Of a stretch of 64,000 nucleotides of DNA, positions 7,873-16,370 are shown in pieces. Within the stretch, counting starts at the first letter, position 1. Every line of letters starts with the position of its first letter. Source of the DNA: Streptomyces chryseus (lineage in GTDB: Bacteria > Actinomycetota > Actinomycetes > Streptomycetales > Streptomycetaceae); the NCBI RefSeq assembly GCF_014650755.1, contig NZ_BMVO01000027.1, positions 1 through 64,000 of the forward strand, written 5' to 3'. The notes beneath the pieces are model-generated. The model had not been told where the DNA came from. It was given only the letters and a program-made list of their open reading frames with translations, and made no database searches. Made by a program: the position numbers and the translations under genes.

Positions 7873-8337
7873 CTATTCGCCGACGCTCTCAGCCCCTTCG
7901 GCACGGCGGGCGACACGATCGCGGGCATGACCACCAACGTCGCGCTCAGCGTCATCTCCACCGTCGTGGGTCTGGCACTTCTCGTGGGCGCCGTCATCGG
8001 CGGCAACTTCGCCTCCACCCTCAACATGACCGTGGGCGGACTGTTCGGGCTGAGCGGCTTCGCCCACATCTTCGTGCTGGACCGCCCCGCCAACATTCTG
8101 GACTTCGGCATGACCAACGTCGTCTTCAGCTTCGTCATGGGGCTGGTCGTCGCGACGTTCGGCATGTACGGCCGGGTCTCCAGCAAGCTGTCCCACGACA
8201 ACCCGTACTGGCGCCGTCGGCATCCTGACGGGGCCGCAGAGAACACAGCGGCCCCCGGACTCCGGACCGCGCAGCCGCAGGCCCTCTCCGAGGCCAAGGC
8301 TTCCGGTCCCTTCGACGGCCGCAAGGGCGTGCGGTGA
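7873..8337 (+). pseudogene. DUF4383 membrane protein, N-terminally truncated
   Basis: Reading from 7873 gives LFADALSPFGTAGDTIAG then MTTNVALSVISTVVGLALL, GGNFASTLNMTVGGLFGLSG, DRPANILDFGMTNVVF and YGRVSSKLSHDNPYWRRR. This is a four-helix DUF4383 protein that normally begins with about 40 more residues, including the first membrane helix. A stop at 7867-7869 lies in frame just upstream. Translation could restart at the ATG at 7927 to give 136 residues with three helices. The 5' end was probably lost in the deletion that abuts the dehydrogenase stump. An intact family member begins at 63654. Confidence 0.7.
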
Positions 8338-8383
8338 CGCCGACCCGACCCGGAACAAGCAACACACGCAACGCGGGGTGGCG

Positions 8384-9028
8384 TCAGGTGTCGCTTCCGG
8401 CGCCGCGATCCGGTGCGCTCATGTCTCCCGTGGCGGGAGTGCCGTCGGCGAGGCCGTAGCGCAGGTACACGGTGCCCTTCGGGCTGGCTGCCGGGGGCGC
8501 CAGGAGCGTGACGTTGGTGGGCACCGCGCCGTCGTCGAACACCTTCTTCCCGACGCCGAGCACGATCGGGTGCAGCCAGAGGTCGAGATGGTCGAAGAGC
8601 TTCTCGCGCAGAAGGGTCTGCACGAGGTTCAGGCTTCCGACGACCTTCACGTGCTCGTGCCGGTCACGAATCTCGCGCACCGCGTCGGCGAGGTCCGGGC
8701 CGAGGTGGGTGGACCCGGCCCACGAGAGGTCGGGCTTGCCGCGAGAGGCCACGTACTTCGGGACGCTGTTGAAGAGTGTGGCGATCTCGTCGTCCTCGCC
8801 GCCCTCCTGGTGAGGCCAGTAAGCGGCGAAGATGTCGTACGTTCGCCGGCCGAGCAGGAGGGCGTCCGTGCCCTCGTACGCGGCACCGACCTGCGCCCCG
8901 GCGACCTCGTCCAGCAGGCGCGCCTGCCAGCCGCCGAAGGGGAACCCCACCGGGTCCTCGTCGGGGCCGCCGGGCGCCTGTCCGACGAGGTCGAGGGTCG
9001 CGAACATCTCGATGTGGATGAGGCCCAT
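8384..9028 (-). CDS. Dihydrofolate reductase family protein (RibD C-terminal-like)
   Basis: The 214-residue protein begins MGLIHIEMFATLDLVGQAPG and contains GTDALLLGRRTYDIFAAYWP, FNSVPKYVAS, VKVVGSLNLVQTLLREKL and DHLDLWLHPIVLGVGKKVF. These are the blocks of the YyaP/RibD-C group of NADPH-binding reductases. It is predicted soluble. The physiological substrate is unknown for most of this group, and it is unlikely to be the housekeeping DHFR. It stands alone, with no operon partner. Confidence 0.85.
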   Translation of the reverse strand: MGLIHIEMFATLDLVGQAPGGPDEDPVGFPFGGWQARLLDEVAGAQVGAAYEGTDALLLGRRTYDIFAAYWPHQEGGEDDEIATLFNSVPKYVASRGKPDLSWAGSTHLGPDLADAVREIRDRHEHVKVVGSLNLVQTLLREKLFDHLDLWLHPIVLGVGKKVFDDGAVPTNVTLLAPPAASPKGTVYLRYGLADGTPATGDMSAPDRGAGSDT

Positions 9029-9198
9029 GGCTTGCTCCCGATGAGTCGGTTGTCTCCCTCAAGAGGTAGACCCGCGGAACCCCGCGAACTCATCGCCGCG
9101 CCGGAACCCGGTGTCACCCAGTCGGGCGGAACCTGCACTGATGCGCGGGGTGCCAACGGCACGAGGGTGGCGGTCGGCCCGCTCATCCAGTCGGCCCG

Positions 9199-9549
9199 CT
9201 ACGGGGCCGCGGCACGGAACAGGGCCAAGAGGGCCTGGGCCAGCGCGGGTGGCACGGCCGTCCCGTTCAGGCGGACCTCGTGACACCTGAAGCAGAAGGC
9301 CGCCTCGAACAGCACCAGGTCGAGGGAGTCCTCGTACGCCCGGACGCTCCATCCTGGCGAGAAGCCGCAACGGTGCCGCACACTGCCGGGCAGGTTCTCG
9401 ATCAAGGTCAGCGCGTCGGCGGCCTCGCTCCCGGCTCAGTGGGCCACCGCCCTGCCGGGACAGGTGGCGCCCTGCTTGCTCGGGAGGGCGGAGATCCTCA
9501 CGAGCTCGATCAGCGCGGTGGCGGCAACGGCTTCGGCGGGCAGCAGCAT
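9199..9549 (-). pseudogene. Small conserved-looking gene interrupted by an in-frame TGA
   Basis: From the ATG at 9549 the frame reads MLLPAEAVAATALIELVRIS, then CPGRAVAH, then TGA at 9438-9436. In the same frame it continues AGSEAADALTLIENLPGSV, DSLDLVLFEAAFCFRCHEV and ALAQALLALFRAAAP to a stop at 9199. Coding character is equal on both sides, and TGG (Trp) at codon 38 would give 116 residues, so a G-to-A nonsense change is the simplest explanation. I do not recognise the family. The downstream 68-residue part could be restarted from a TTG at 9405 but has no clear ribosome site. Confidence 0.5.
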
Positions 9550-9841
9550 GTACGTAGTCTGCCCACAGGGCCCTCAGCCGGCTCAGGCATGCTGCGCGAG
9601 GCAGTTTGCCGCACGGTGTGCCATACCCGGGGAACGCGCGCGCACAGCCGGGCAGTTGCCGACATGGCGTCCCAGGCTGCGGAGACAAGCACTCGCATGC
9701 TGCACATACGCTCGGTCGCCGGACGCGCTGTGAAGATTTGGCGAACGGGAAGAACCCCCTTTGAACCCGCCTGGCAGCTGCTGGCTAGCGTGATCTACGG
9801 ATTGACTACTGCGGACTGCGAGAAAGGGGGAGCGTGGCGTG

Positions 9842-10145
9842 ATGGGGGCAGGCTTCAAAGTCGAGGTAAGTGAGCTCGACGGGCTCGTCAGAGAGCTCTA
9901 CCGAAGCCAGGAGGAGATGCGCGCGGCTCTGAACGCGGTGCGTGATACCGGCCCGAGAACCACGGGTAGCAAGGAACTCGACAACGCTTGTGACAGGTTC
10001 CACGACAGTTGGGACGAAGCGATCAAGAAGATCGCCCGATGGCACGCAGGTCATCGAGGACAAGCTCAAGCAGACTCGCGACACGTACCGGGACGCCGAG
10101 GCGGCCATCCGGGACGGCTTCGCCGGCAAGGGCGGGGCGCAGTGA
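9842..10145 (+). pseudogene. WXG100-like ESX-type helical protein, frameshifted
   Basis: The start follows GGGGGAG. The first frame encodes VSELDGLVRELYRSQEEMR and DRFHDSWDEAIKKIA, then leaves the family. One base over, from the CCC run at 10035-10037, the match resumes as DGTQVIEDKLKQTRDTYRDA and AIRDGFAGKGGAQ. Together these give a roughly 100-residue two-helix protein of the WXG100-like type secreted by ESX/type VII systems, with the central turn modified to H-D-S-W. The stop overlaps the start of the next gene (GTGA), showing this was a coupled unit. Confidence 0.6.
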
Positions 10146-10288
10146 GCGACCAGTACCCCTCACTGGAGGCGGCCATACGCCCGGATGGGAGCCTGGACCC
10201 GCTGTCGTGGTGGGCAAAGGGACCGGCGCTCGCCCCGTCCCTGCCGGGCACTGTCAGCGGTATCTACGACAGCGTGACGGGAGAGTAG
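10142..10288 (+). CDS. 48-residue protein coupled to the WXG100-like gene
   Basis: The GTG at 10142 overlaps the preceding stop by GTGA. The product begins SDQYPSLEAAIRPDGS and ends GTVSGIYDSVTGE. It is soluble, has no recognised domain, and is shorter than typical secreted toxins. The next gene starts three bases after its stop. It may be a small accessory protein or the shortened start of a longer effector, which the sequence cannot decide. Confidence 0.45.
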   Translation: MSDQYPSLEAAIRPDGSLDPLSWWAKGPALAPSLPGTVSGIYDSVTGE

Positions 10289-10290
10289 GC

Positions 10291-10818
10291 ATGTCCGCCG
10301 CACCAGTTCCCGAATCGCTCGCAGACCCGGTTCTTCCGCACCCTTCGCGGCTGGGGCTCATGCTGTGGTTCGTCCTGCAGTGGGTCCTGATCCCCGCGGA
10401 GTTCGTCGCCCGCATCGTCTGGATGGTCGCTCTCGTCTTCGGAGACGGTACGGACGACATGTACTTGCGCCCGCTGGACGCACTGGCGCGCTTCCTTTCC
10501 CCGCGCAAGCTCCTGCTGCGGATGTCGCACCGTCCGGCCAAGCATGAAGCTCACCTGAACAGGGAGTTCGCGCGTTTGTCGCAGGAGTGCAGGCAGCAGA
10601 GTTTCAGCTGGCGTACGTACATCCATCATCAGGTGCGACTCGTGGGGCTGTCCGACAGCGGCCCCGAGAAGTGCGTCGACCTGCCTCCGCGGGAGTACCG
10701 AGGCGTACCGCTCAGTGTGCTGACCCGCCTCGCGTCAGCACACCACCTCGACCTCGATGCCTCATCACGCCTCTCCGACGGTATGACCGTGGGCCTGGCA
10801 CAGAGGAAGGCGTTGTAA
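10291..10818 (+). CDS. Hypothetical protein of the WXG100-like mini-locus with N-terminal membrane segments
   Basis: The ATG at 10291 follows GGGAGAG and gives 175 residues. Residues about 17-50 hold two adjacent hydrophobic helices (LGLMLWFVLQWVLIPAEFVA, then IVWMVALVF). The rest is charged and soluble, with HRPAKHEAHLNREFARLS and GLSDSGPEKCVDLPPREY. I do not recognise it. Translational spacing with its neighbours suggests one operon from 9842. The TAA stop overlaps what should be the start of the following reading frame. Confidence 0.6.
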   Translation: MSAAPVPESLADPVLPHPSRLGLMLWFVLQWVLIPAEFVARIVWMVALVFGDGTDDMYLRPLDALARFLSPRKLLLRMSHRPAKHEAHLNREFARLSQECRQQSFSWRTYIHHQVRLVGLSDSGPEKCVDLPPREYRGVPLSVLTRLASAHHLDLDASSRLSDGMTVGLAQRKAL

Positions 10819-11225
10819 CGCAATCCGCAGTCGGCGAGCTTCGCCTGGACATTTCCGGCGGCTTCCACTCCCTCGGCCTCGATCTGGAGGAGGAAGAACG
10901 CCTGGAACAGATCTGGTCCATCGCGGAGGAAATCTGGCCGCACGGCACCGGCTTCCCACGCGAAGTCCCTTTCCACTCCTACCGCGCGATGGCCGACCAC
11001 GCGCTGGCCGGGAATTCCTTCTACGCGGGCTTCTGTCTGGACGAGGCGCCCGGCGGCCGCCTCACCACCCCGTCCCTGCCCGATCTCCCCTTCTACGTCT
11101 CACCCCTGTCGAAGACCGCCCGTGACCTCACCGTCTCCAGCGCCGCCGAGCCTCCCTCCGGCCCGGCAGCCAGTGGGGAGCGCCGGGCCGCCGTCGTCGA
11201 TCAACTCATGGCCGACTTCGGGTAG
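10815..11225 (+). pseudogene. Conserved hypothetical protein with a lost start codon (GTA) and probable truncation
   Basis: The frame from 10815 encodes VTQSAVGELRLDISGGFHSL, DLEEEERLEQIWSIAEEIWP and SYRAMADHALAGNSFYAGFC, clearly coding. At the expected overlap with the previous stop the sequence reads TTGTAACG. A GTGA overlap would be normal, but here the start codon reads GTA, and no good in-frame start exists nearby. The last 40 residues are low in protein character and end by overlapping the HEAT-repeat gene on the other strand, so the 3' end may have been replaced. Weak initiation further upstream remains possible. Confidence 0.4.
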
Positions 11226-12579
11226 GAACTGCACCGACCGTCTTTCCGGCCCGCTCGCGGACCTTGGCGTCCTCGTCCCGCAACAGGGTCTGCAGGATCC
11301 GGAGTTGCCGGAGCCCGCCCTGTGCGGCGAGCAGCCGGGTGGCGGCGAGCCGCTGGTGCCGGGGCCGGTCCGGGGCGAGCCGGTCGACAAGGTGGTCGAC
11401 GGGGATCCGCTGCGCGGACGGGGTGAGGGAGGTGACGGTCTCGCGGGTCACGGCAGGTGACGGGTCGTCGAGGAGCGGGATCAGGCGCACGGCGTCGAAG
11501 ACGTCCAGGGTGCGCAGGCCGGCCACGGCACGGGACCGGATCGCGGGGTTCGGGTGCTCGGTCAGCGGCCACAGCAGCCGGGCGTCCTGGCGGTCCCCGC
11601 ACTCGGCCAGCCCGATGGGCGCACCGGCCGGCACGTCTGCCGCTCCCCGCTCCGCGCACCAGGCCCGGTAGAGGGGCAGCGGATCGATGTCGTGCTGCCG
11701 CACGACATAGCGGGCGCAGGCCCGCACCACGGGGGAGCGGTCGGCCAGGAACGGTTCCGCCTGCGCGGGCCGCTCCGCCTTGCGCAGCGCGGTGACTCCC
11801 GCGGCGCGTACCTGTGGGCTGCGCGCGGCAAGCAGCGGAGCCAGCACTTCGTCGTACGCATCCGGTTGTACGCCGGCGAGCGCGGCCTCGGCGCAACGGT
11901 TCTGTACGACCACGTCCGGGTCCTGCGCCGCGGTGCGGGCCAACTCGACCGGAGTCAGGACCTGCTCGGCCGCCGCGATGCGGTGCGCGAAGCGCCGGGT
12001 GTCGCGGTCGGCGCTAGTTGTCTGGGCTTTGAGGTGGTCGTACGGCGGTGTGCGGAGCACCGCTTCGAGGAGCCCGGTGGCGAAGGTGCCGCGCTCGCGG
12101 CGGTCGACGCGGAGCATGAGGGGTGCGAGGGCGGCCAGTTCCTCGGGGGTCAGGGTGGGAAGGGCGCTCTGCAGGTGCTTGCGGGCACGGTTGTGTATGG
12201 CGGTGACCCAGTCCGCGCACCGGATCACGATCAGCGGGAGCAGGGCGGAGCCCCCCGGGACCTGGGCGAGGGCGGACTCGCGGACGTGGCCGTCGGCGTC
12301 GCACAGGGCGAGGGCGAGGCCGGGCTCGGTGTCGTACGAGACCGACGTGCGGCCGACGCCGGGCTCGGCGTCGGCGGGGGCCAGCAGCCGGCTCAGCCAC
12401 CTGCGGGGCGGGCGCTCGGGGGGCAGCTCCCGGTGGAGCGGGTACCGGGAGAGTTCGCGCACCGCGGCATCCAGCGCGAGCCAGGCCGCAGGGTCGCCGG
12501 GGTCGATCACGGAGGCGATGGGCTGCCCCTGGGCGAGTTTCTGCGCCGCCTGCTCTGCGGCCGTGTTGGCGCTGGTCAT
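11206..12579 (-). CDS. HEAT-repeat protein
   Basis: From the ATG at 12579 the protein has 457 residues. After a 90-residue lead it is built of helical pairs such as VVVQNRCAEAALAGVQPDAY, RSPQVRAAGVTALRKAERPA, HPNPAIRSRAVAGLRTLDVF and DPSPAVTRETVTSLTPSAQR, typical of HEAT/PBS-lyase-like repeats, with a final unit LLRDEDAKVRERAGKTVGAV. No signal peptide or membrane segment is seen. Such proteins act as scaffolds, and the partner is unknown. It overlaps the convergent pseudogene by 20 bp. Confidence 0.8.
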   Translation of the reverse strand: MTSANTAAEQAAQKLAQGQPIASVIDPGDPAAWLALDAAVRELSRYPLHRELPPERPPRRWLSRLLAPADAEPGVGRTSVSYDTEPGLALALCDADGHVRESALAQVPGGSALLPLIVIRCADWVTAIHNRARKHLQSALPTLTPEELAALAPLMLRVDRRERGTFATGLLEAVLRTPPYDHLKAQTTSADRDTRRFAHRIAAAEQVLTPVELARTAAQDPDVVVQNRCAEAALAGVQPDAYDEVLAPLLAARSPQVRAAGVTALRKAERPAQAEPFLADRSPVVRACARYVVRQHDIDPLPLYRAWCAERGAADVPAGAPIGLAECGDRQDARLLWPLTEHPNPAIRSRAVAGLRTLDVFDAVRLIPLLDDPSPAVTRETVTSLTPSAQRIPVDHLVDRLAPDRPRHQRLAATRLLAAQGGLRQLRILQTLLRDEDAKVRERAGKTVGAVPTRSRP

Positions 12580-12832
12580 AGGGGCCCCTGCTGCTCGACG
12601 GTGCCGTCGATCGTACGGTGCCCGAGGCTCGGCGGTCGCCCCGAATATCCGCCCTCGCGGCGGCTGGCTCTCGCGCCGCCGGAGAAGCCTCCTCCGACGG
12701 CGCGGCAAGCCCATGGCGACCCTGGGCAAAGCCCGCGTCATTGGCGGCTGGGAGGCCGGGAACCATGCAAGCCGGCCACCCGGGGGAGCCGGTGGTGCCG
12801 GGGCGTCGGATGTCCGCGTACACGCGCGGTCG

Positions 12833-12907
12833 CCCGGGCCTCGCAGACTCCGCAGCCGGCCCGGTGCGGCGAAGCCCGGGCCGGACACGTTCGCTGCGAG
12901 GCCCGGG
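12833..12907 (-). terminator. Long two-stem hairpin downstream of the 89-residue gene
   Basis: Perfect 14-bp arms at 12833-12846 and 12894-12907 enclose a second perfect 9-bp stem (12856-12864 with 12876-12884). It begins 41 bp past the stop of the gene at 12948-13217 and has no T-run. A terminator or mRNA 3' stabiliser is likely. Nothing else in 12580-12947 looks like a gene. Confidence 0.5.
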
Positions 12908-12947
12908 TGACCGGCCTGAGCCCCCCGAGTCTCCGGCGCAGCGCGTG

Positions 12948-13217
12948 TCAGCTGCCGACGGACGTGACACCGAACATCAGGGCGCGGCGGCTGACGTCGT
13001 AGTGCACGGTGGGCGTCTCTGAGAGCAGGTCCTGGAGGACGTCCGCGTCGTCTGCGTTGACGGTCAGCACTTCCTCCCACGCGCCTTCGTCGAGCACCAA
13101 CTGCAAGGTGAAAGTCCCCGGGGTACCTGGGCCACCGGCCACCCACGTGAACTGGTAGTGGCTGAGCTGACGCACTTTGATGCTGTCGTCGGTGACGGGC
13201 TGCGCGACCTTGGCCAT
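12948..13217 (-). CDS. Small conserved hypothetical protein
   Basis: The 89-residue protein starts MAKVAQPVTDDSIKVRQLSH and contains GTFTLQLVLDEGAWEEVLTV and LLSETPTVHYDVSRRALMFG. Alternating hydrophobic residues suggest a small all-beta or alpha-beta soluble protein. I know no function for it. It is followed by the hairpin at 12833-12907 and appears monocistronic. Confidence 0.65.
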   Translation of the reverse strand: MAKVAQPVTDDSIKVRQLSHYQFTWVAGGPGTPGTFTLQLVLDEGAWEEVLTVNADDADVLQDLLSETPTVHYDVSRRALMFGVTSVGS

Positions 13218-13373
13218 GAATCTTCTCCTTCGGAGGCAGGGCTGGGTGGGAGGGGTTCAGTACCGCTCGATGTTCTTGTGGGCACTCCCGACGCGGTCCT
13301 CACATGGCGGCCGCGAGGGAGGCAGCCTTCGGCTCGGGCAACGGGCGGGGCCCCGGCGGCCAAAGACGGCGCA

Positions 13374-14009
13374 TCACGCTTCGCAGTGCCGCCCCGGCAT
13401 GCCGCGCTCGCGTACCCGCCGAACGGCTGCCAGACCGGTGCCACCGGCTGTGACGAGGGGCGAGGCGGCCCGGCGCATCATCCCGAGGCGTTGCTGCTCG
13501 GGGCGCTGCTGCTCACCGTGCAGGGCGTTGAGGACCAGCACCCCAGCGGTCAGCGCGGGCACCGCCCACTGCAGCAGCGTGAGCTGTCGTTGCGCCTGGC
13601 CGAACTTGATCGGATGCTCCGCGGCCATTTCGGCGTCCCTGGGGTCCAGGGACGAGGCGAGCTCTACCTTCTTGCCCACGACGCGGGTGTAGGCGGTCGC
13701 GGCCAGGGCCGCTCCCGTGAGCACCAGTTTGGCGACAGTGGAGGCGCCCACACCCTGCTGGTAGGCCACCCGGGCGCTGTTCGCTCCCAGCAGGCCGGCC
13801 CCTCCCACCAGGTGAGCGCCGATCGCTGCTGCGTTCACCGGCGTCCAGGCGGCCCAGCCGGCGCTGGCGATACGCGCGGTGGACATCTCGTCGTCGGCTG
13901 ATCTGTTCGCCGCCCCGTTGAGGCCGATGGCACCCATGAGGGAGCCACCGAACCAGGCCGCCAACCCGATGTCGTGCAGGCTCCGCAGGGCCGTATTGCG
14001 TTCTGTCAT
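13374..14009 (-). CDS. Conserved integral membrane protein
   Basis: The ATG at 14009 has GGAAGG 6 bases upstream and gives 211 residues. Hydrophobic helices lie at SLHDIGLAAWFGGSLMGAIG, in WTPVNAAAIGAHLVGGAGLL, at VAKLVLTGAALAATAY and at LLQWAVPALTAGVLVLNAL, so four membrane spans are predicted with a basic C-terminal tail. The family is common in Streptomyces but has no known role to me. It is divergent from the TetR gene at 14175, so it is a plausible second target of that regulator. Confidence 0.7.
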   Translation of the reverse strand: MTERNTALRSLHDIGLAAWFGGSLMGAIGLNGAANRSADDEMSTARIASAGWAAWTPVNAAAIGAHLVGGAGLLGANSARVAYQQGVGASTVAKLVLTGAALAATAYTRVVGKKVELASSLDPRDAEMAAEHPIKFGQAQRQLTLLQWAVPALTAGVLVLNALHGEQQRPEQQRLGMMRRAASPLVTAGGTGLAAVRRVRERGMPGRHCEA

Positions 14010-14148
14010 GCCAATCCTTCCAAGTCTCACGCCCTGTGACCCAGGGCACCGGAACCAGCCTCGGCGTGATCACCGGCGCGGACCAGGCAAGGCGTGCATA
14101 CGGGCTACCGGCTCAACCCAGGCCGTCGTCCTAAACTCCGATTAAACT

Positions 14149-14164
14149 TACGGGTCTTCCCGTA
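14149..14164. promoter_or_regulatory. Candidate TetR operator
   Basis: TACGGGTCTTCCCGTA is a perfect 6-bp inverted repeat with a 4-bp centre, 10 bp before the TetR start and within the divergent region facing the membrane protein gene at 13374-14009. Size, symmetry and place fit an autoregulatory TetR site. Confidence 0.6.
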
Positions 14165-14174
14165 TGGTTAAGTC

Positions 14175-14762
14175 ATGATGCTTTCCAGCGCCCCGCGCGG
14201 ACGCCCCCGGGACAACCGTGCCCATCAAGCGATCCTGACCGCCGCGACCGAGCTGGTGACCGAACTCGGCTACGCGGCCACCTCCATCGGTGCGGTCGCC
14301 GCGCGGGCCGGCGTCGGCAAGGACACCATCTACCGCCGCTGGTCGGGCAAAGCCGAGCTGGTGTACGAGGCGGTCTTCACCGAGACCGAAGCGACTCCGG
14401 CACCGGACACCGGCACCCTGGCCGGTGATCTCACGGCGCTCCTCGAGGCCCTCATCCAGGAGTTCACCGCTCCGGCCGCCGCTGCTGCTCTCCCTGGCCT
14501 GCTGGCCGACTTCGCCGCCAACCCCGGCTTGCGGGCCCGCATCCGATCCGAGTTCCTGGCCCCGGCCAAGAGCGGTTTGGTGACGGTGTTCGAGCGAGCT
14601 GTCCAGCGCGGGGAAACCGACCCCAACGTGCCGGTCGATCTGGTTCTCGACACGCTGGCAGGGGCTGTCTTCTTCCACGTCGGCCTGGTGGGCGAGCAGC
14701 CCGGTCCGCAGCTGGCCGCCCAACTGGCGGCCGTCGCCGGCCGCGGAATCGAGACTCGATGA
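14175..14762 (+). CDS. TetR/AcrR family transcriptional regulator
   Basis: The 195-residue protein has an N-terminal helix-turn-helix (AILTAATELVTELGYAATSI, then ARAGVGKDTIYRRWSGKAEL) and a C-terminal ligand domain with a TetR_C-like helix set (LVLDTLAGAVFFHVGLV). TetR proteins repress nearby genes until a small molecule binds. A perfect palindrome sits just before the start. The gene overlaps the next one by ATGA, so the membrane protein downstream is translationally coupled and probably part of the response. Confidence 0.9.
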   Translation: MMLSSAPRGRPRDNRAHQAILTAATELVTELGYAATSIGAVAARAGVGKDTIYRRWSGKAELVYEAVFTETEATPAPDTGTLAGDLTALLEALIQEFTAPAAAAALPGLLADFAANPGLRARIRSEFLAPAKSGLVTVFERAVQRGETDPNVPVDLVLDTLAGAVFFHVGLVGEQPGPQLAAQLAAVAGRGIETR

Positions 14763-15139
14763 ACGGCTGGTTCCTCACCGCTGGCACAACCGCCGGTGCG
14801 GTCGCCGCCCTCCACGCCATCGCGGGTAGTCGGGATGTCGTCCGGCCCCTACTGGCCGGCAATCTCGCCGACGAGCCACGCCGGGTCCTGCACGCGGTCT
14901 GGCACATGGTCACCGCCGACCTCGTCCTGGCTGCCGCCGCCCTGATCTGGCTGGCCCTGGGCCGCGGCCGCCCCGGCGGTGACACCATGGCCTGGCTGCT
15001 GACGGCCCACTTCGTGGCCTACTCGGGCGCCTTTCTCGCCGTGTCACTGGCGGCGAGCTGGTCGAGACCGCTGCTGCGCCTGCCTCAGTGGATACTGCTG
15101 CTGCCGGTGGCGGTGCTTGCCGCAATCGGCACCGTCTAG
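14759..15139 (+). CDS. Small integral membrane protein coupled to TetR
   Basis: The start overlaps the TetR stop (ATGA). The 126 residues contain four hydrophobic helices: FLTAGTTAGAVAALHAIAGS, HMVTADLVLAAAALIWLALG, WLLTAHFVAYSGAFLAVSLA and WILLLPVAVLAAIGTV. It is a compact membrane protein of unknown function. The coupling suggests it is the effector whose level the TetR protein controls. Confidence 0.75.
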   Translation: MNGWFLTAGTTAGAVAALHAIAGSRDVVRPLLAGNLADEPRRVLHAVWHMVTADLVLAAAALIWLALGRGRPGGDTMAWLLTAHFVAYSGAFLAVSLAASWSRPLLRLPQWILLLPVAVLAAIGTV

Positions 15140-15713
15140 CGAATGACCCGTTCTCCAGTGGAGGCCGCATGGCATCCACTGGAGGCGGTGGACCAGTGGG
15201 CCTTGCCTGGCCCGCCGCAAGGGCCGCACGTTGGGGCGGCGGGAGATCCGCTCCGTTCCGGAAGGCCTCGCCCTGCCGGGCACCGAGACGGCTGCACGCG
15301 TTCTTGCCGGCCTGCGAGACGGGCAGCGCGGTATCACCAGTGGCAACACGGCGCCCCGCCTGTGCATTTCCGGTCGTCGTGCGGCGGCCCTGGGGGGTGC
15401 CGGCAGTCGACGCGGTCGAGTACCTGATCGAGGCGAACGGTGTACCAGCACGCAGAGCGCCGATCGAGCCCACGCGAACCGGCTGCTGTGAGGGAATCGA
15501 CGATGAAAGCGCGGACGGAAGGCGCACCGCAGGCGCGCGCAGATGGGTCAAGTTCGTGCAGCTCACCGCTGTTGACCGCAGTGTTCCGACCTTCTCGCGG
15601 GTGTGGCGCGAGGGGGGTGAGCGGTCATGTGGAACTCGGATGTGGACATCGGCGAAGAAGGGGTGTCCGTACCCGCACCGTCGAAGGAACTACATGAATC
15701 TCAGAGGCGACCT
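15140..15713 (+). other. Stretch without a supported gene; possible eroded coding remnant
   Basis: No intact gene is visible. In one frame 15231-15370 reads EGLALPGTETAARVLAGLRD, and in another 15412-15470 reads VDAVEYLIEANGVPARRAPI. These look protein-like and may be pieces of one frameshifted gene, but I cannot name a family. Confidence 0.3.
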
Positions 15714-16370
15714 GTGACCGTCTCGCCGTACGTCGGGACAGGTCGTTCCGATGTAGCTGACGGAACAGCCGGCTCCGATGCCTCGGTCATCGAGCGGTCC
15801 TGGAACGACCCGGACGCGTTCGCCGTACTGTTCGACCGCTACGCCGACGACATCCACCGGTACACGGCCCGGCGGCTGGGCACCGAGGCTGCCGACGATC
15901 TGATGGCCGACACCTTCGTCATCGCCTTTCAGCAGCGCCGGCGCTACGACCTGTCGAGGGCGCACGCCCTGCCCTGGCTGTACGGGATCGTCACGAACCT
16001 CATCGGACGACACAGACGGGCCGAGGCCCGTCGCCTGCGGGCGCTGTCGCGTGTCGCCGTCACAGCTCCGGCCGAGGGGCGTGGCGCGGGTGACGCGATG
16101 GCGGACCGGGTGGTGGCGCGGGTCGGCGCCGAGAACACCCGGCGCAGCCTGGCAGCCGCCCTCGCGGGGCTGTCCGCCCGCAACAGGGACGTCCTGCTGC
16201 TGATCGCCTGGGGCGATCTCGACTACGCGGAGGCCGCAGACGCCCTGGCCATACCGGTGGGCACTGTGCGCTCACGGCTGCACCGCGCCCGGAACGCACT
16301 GCGAGAAGCACTGGGCGGTTCGGATCCCACAACCCTTCGAGACGACCTGGAGGAACCCGATCGTGGATGA
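15714..16370 (+). CDS. ECF-type RNA polymerase sigma factor
   Basis: The GTG at 15714 follows GAGG by 6 bases and gives 218 residues; an upstream ATG at 15627 is possible. Region 2 reads DPDAFAVLFDRYADDIHRYT and TEAADDLMADTFVIAFQQR, and region 4 reads LAGLSARNRDVLLLIAWGDL and ALAIPVGTVRSRLHRARNAL. It overlaps the next gene by 8 bp. In actinobacteria this sigma subtype is typically followed by a CU044_5270-family membrane protein, as here, which probably modulates it. Confidence 0.88.
   Translation: MTVSPYVGTGRSDVADGTAGSDASVIERSWNDPDAFAVLFDRYADDIHRYTARRLGTEAADDLMADTFVIAFQQRRRYDLSRAHALPWLYGIVTNLIGRHRRAEARRLRALSRVAVTAPAEGRGAGDAMADRVVARVGAENTRRSLAAALAGLSARNRDVLLLIAWGDLDYAEAADALAIPVGTVRSRLHRARNALREALGGSDPTTLRDDLEEPDRG

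Noticed and set aside
9436..9438. The in-frame TGA as a selenocysteine codon
   Set aside because: No SECIS-like hairpin directly follows, no selenocysteine genes are in the window, and TGG-to-TGA is simpler.
11554..13002. Long plus-strand open frame opposite the HEAT-repeat gene
   Set aside because: Its amino acid pattern is the mirror of the HEAT repeats and lacks a start context.
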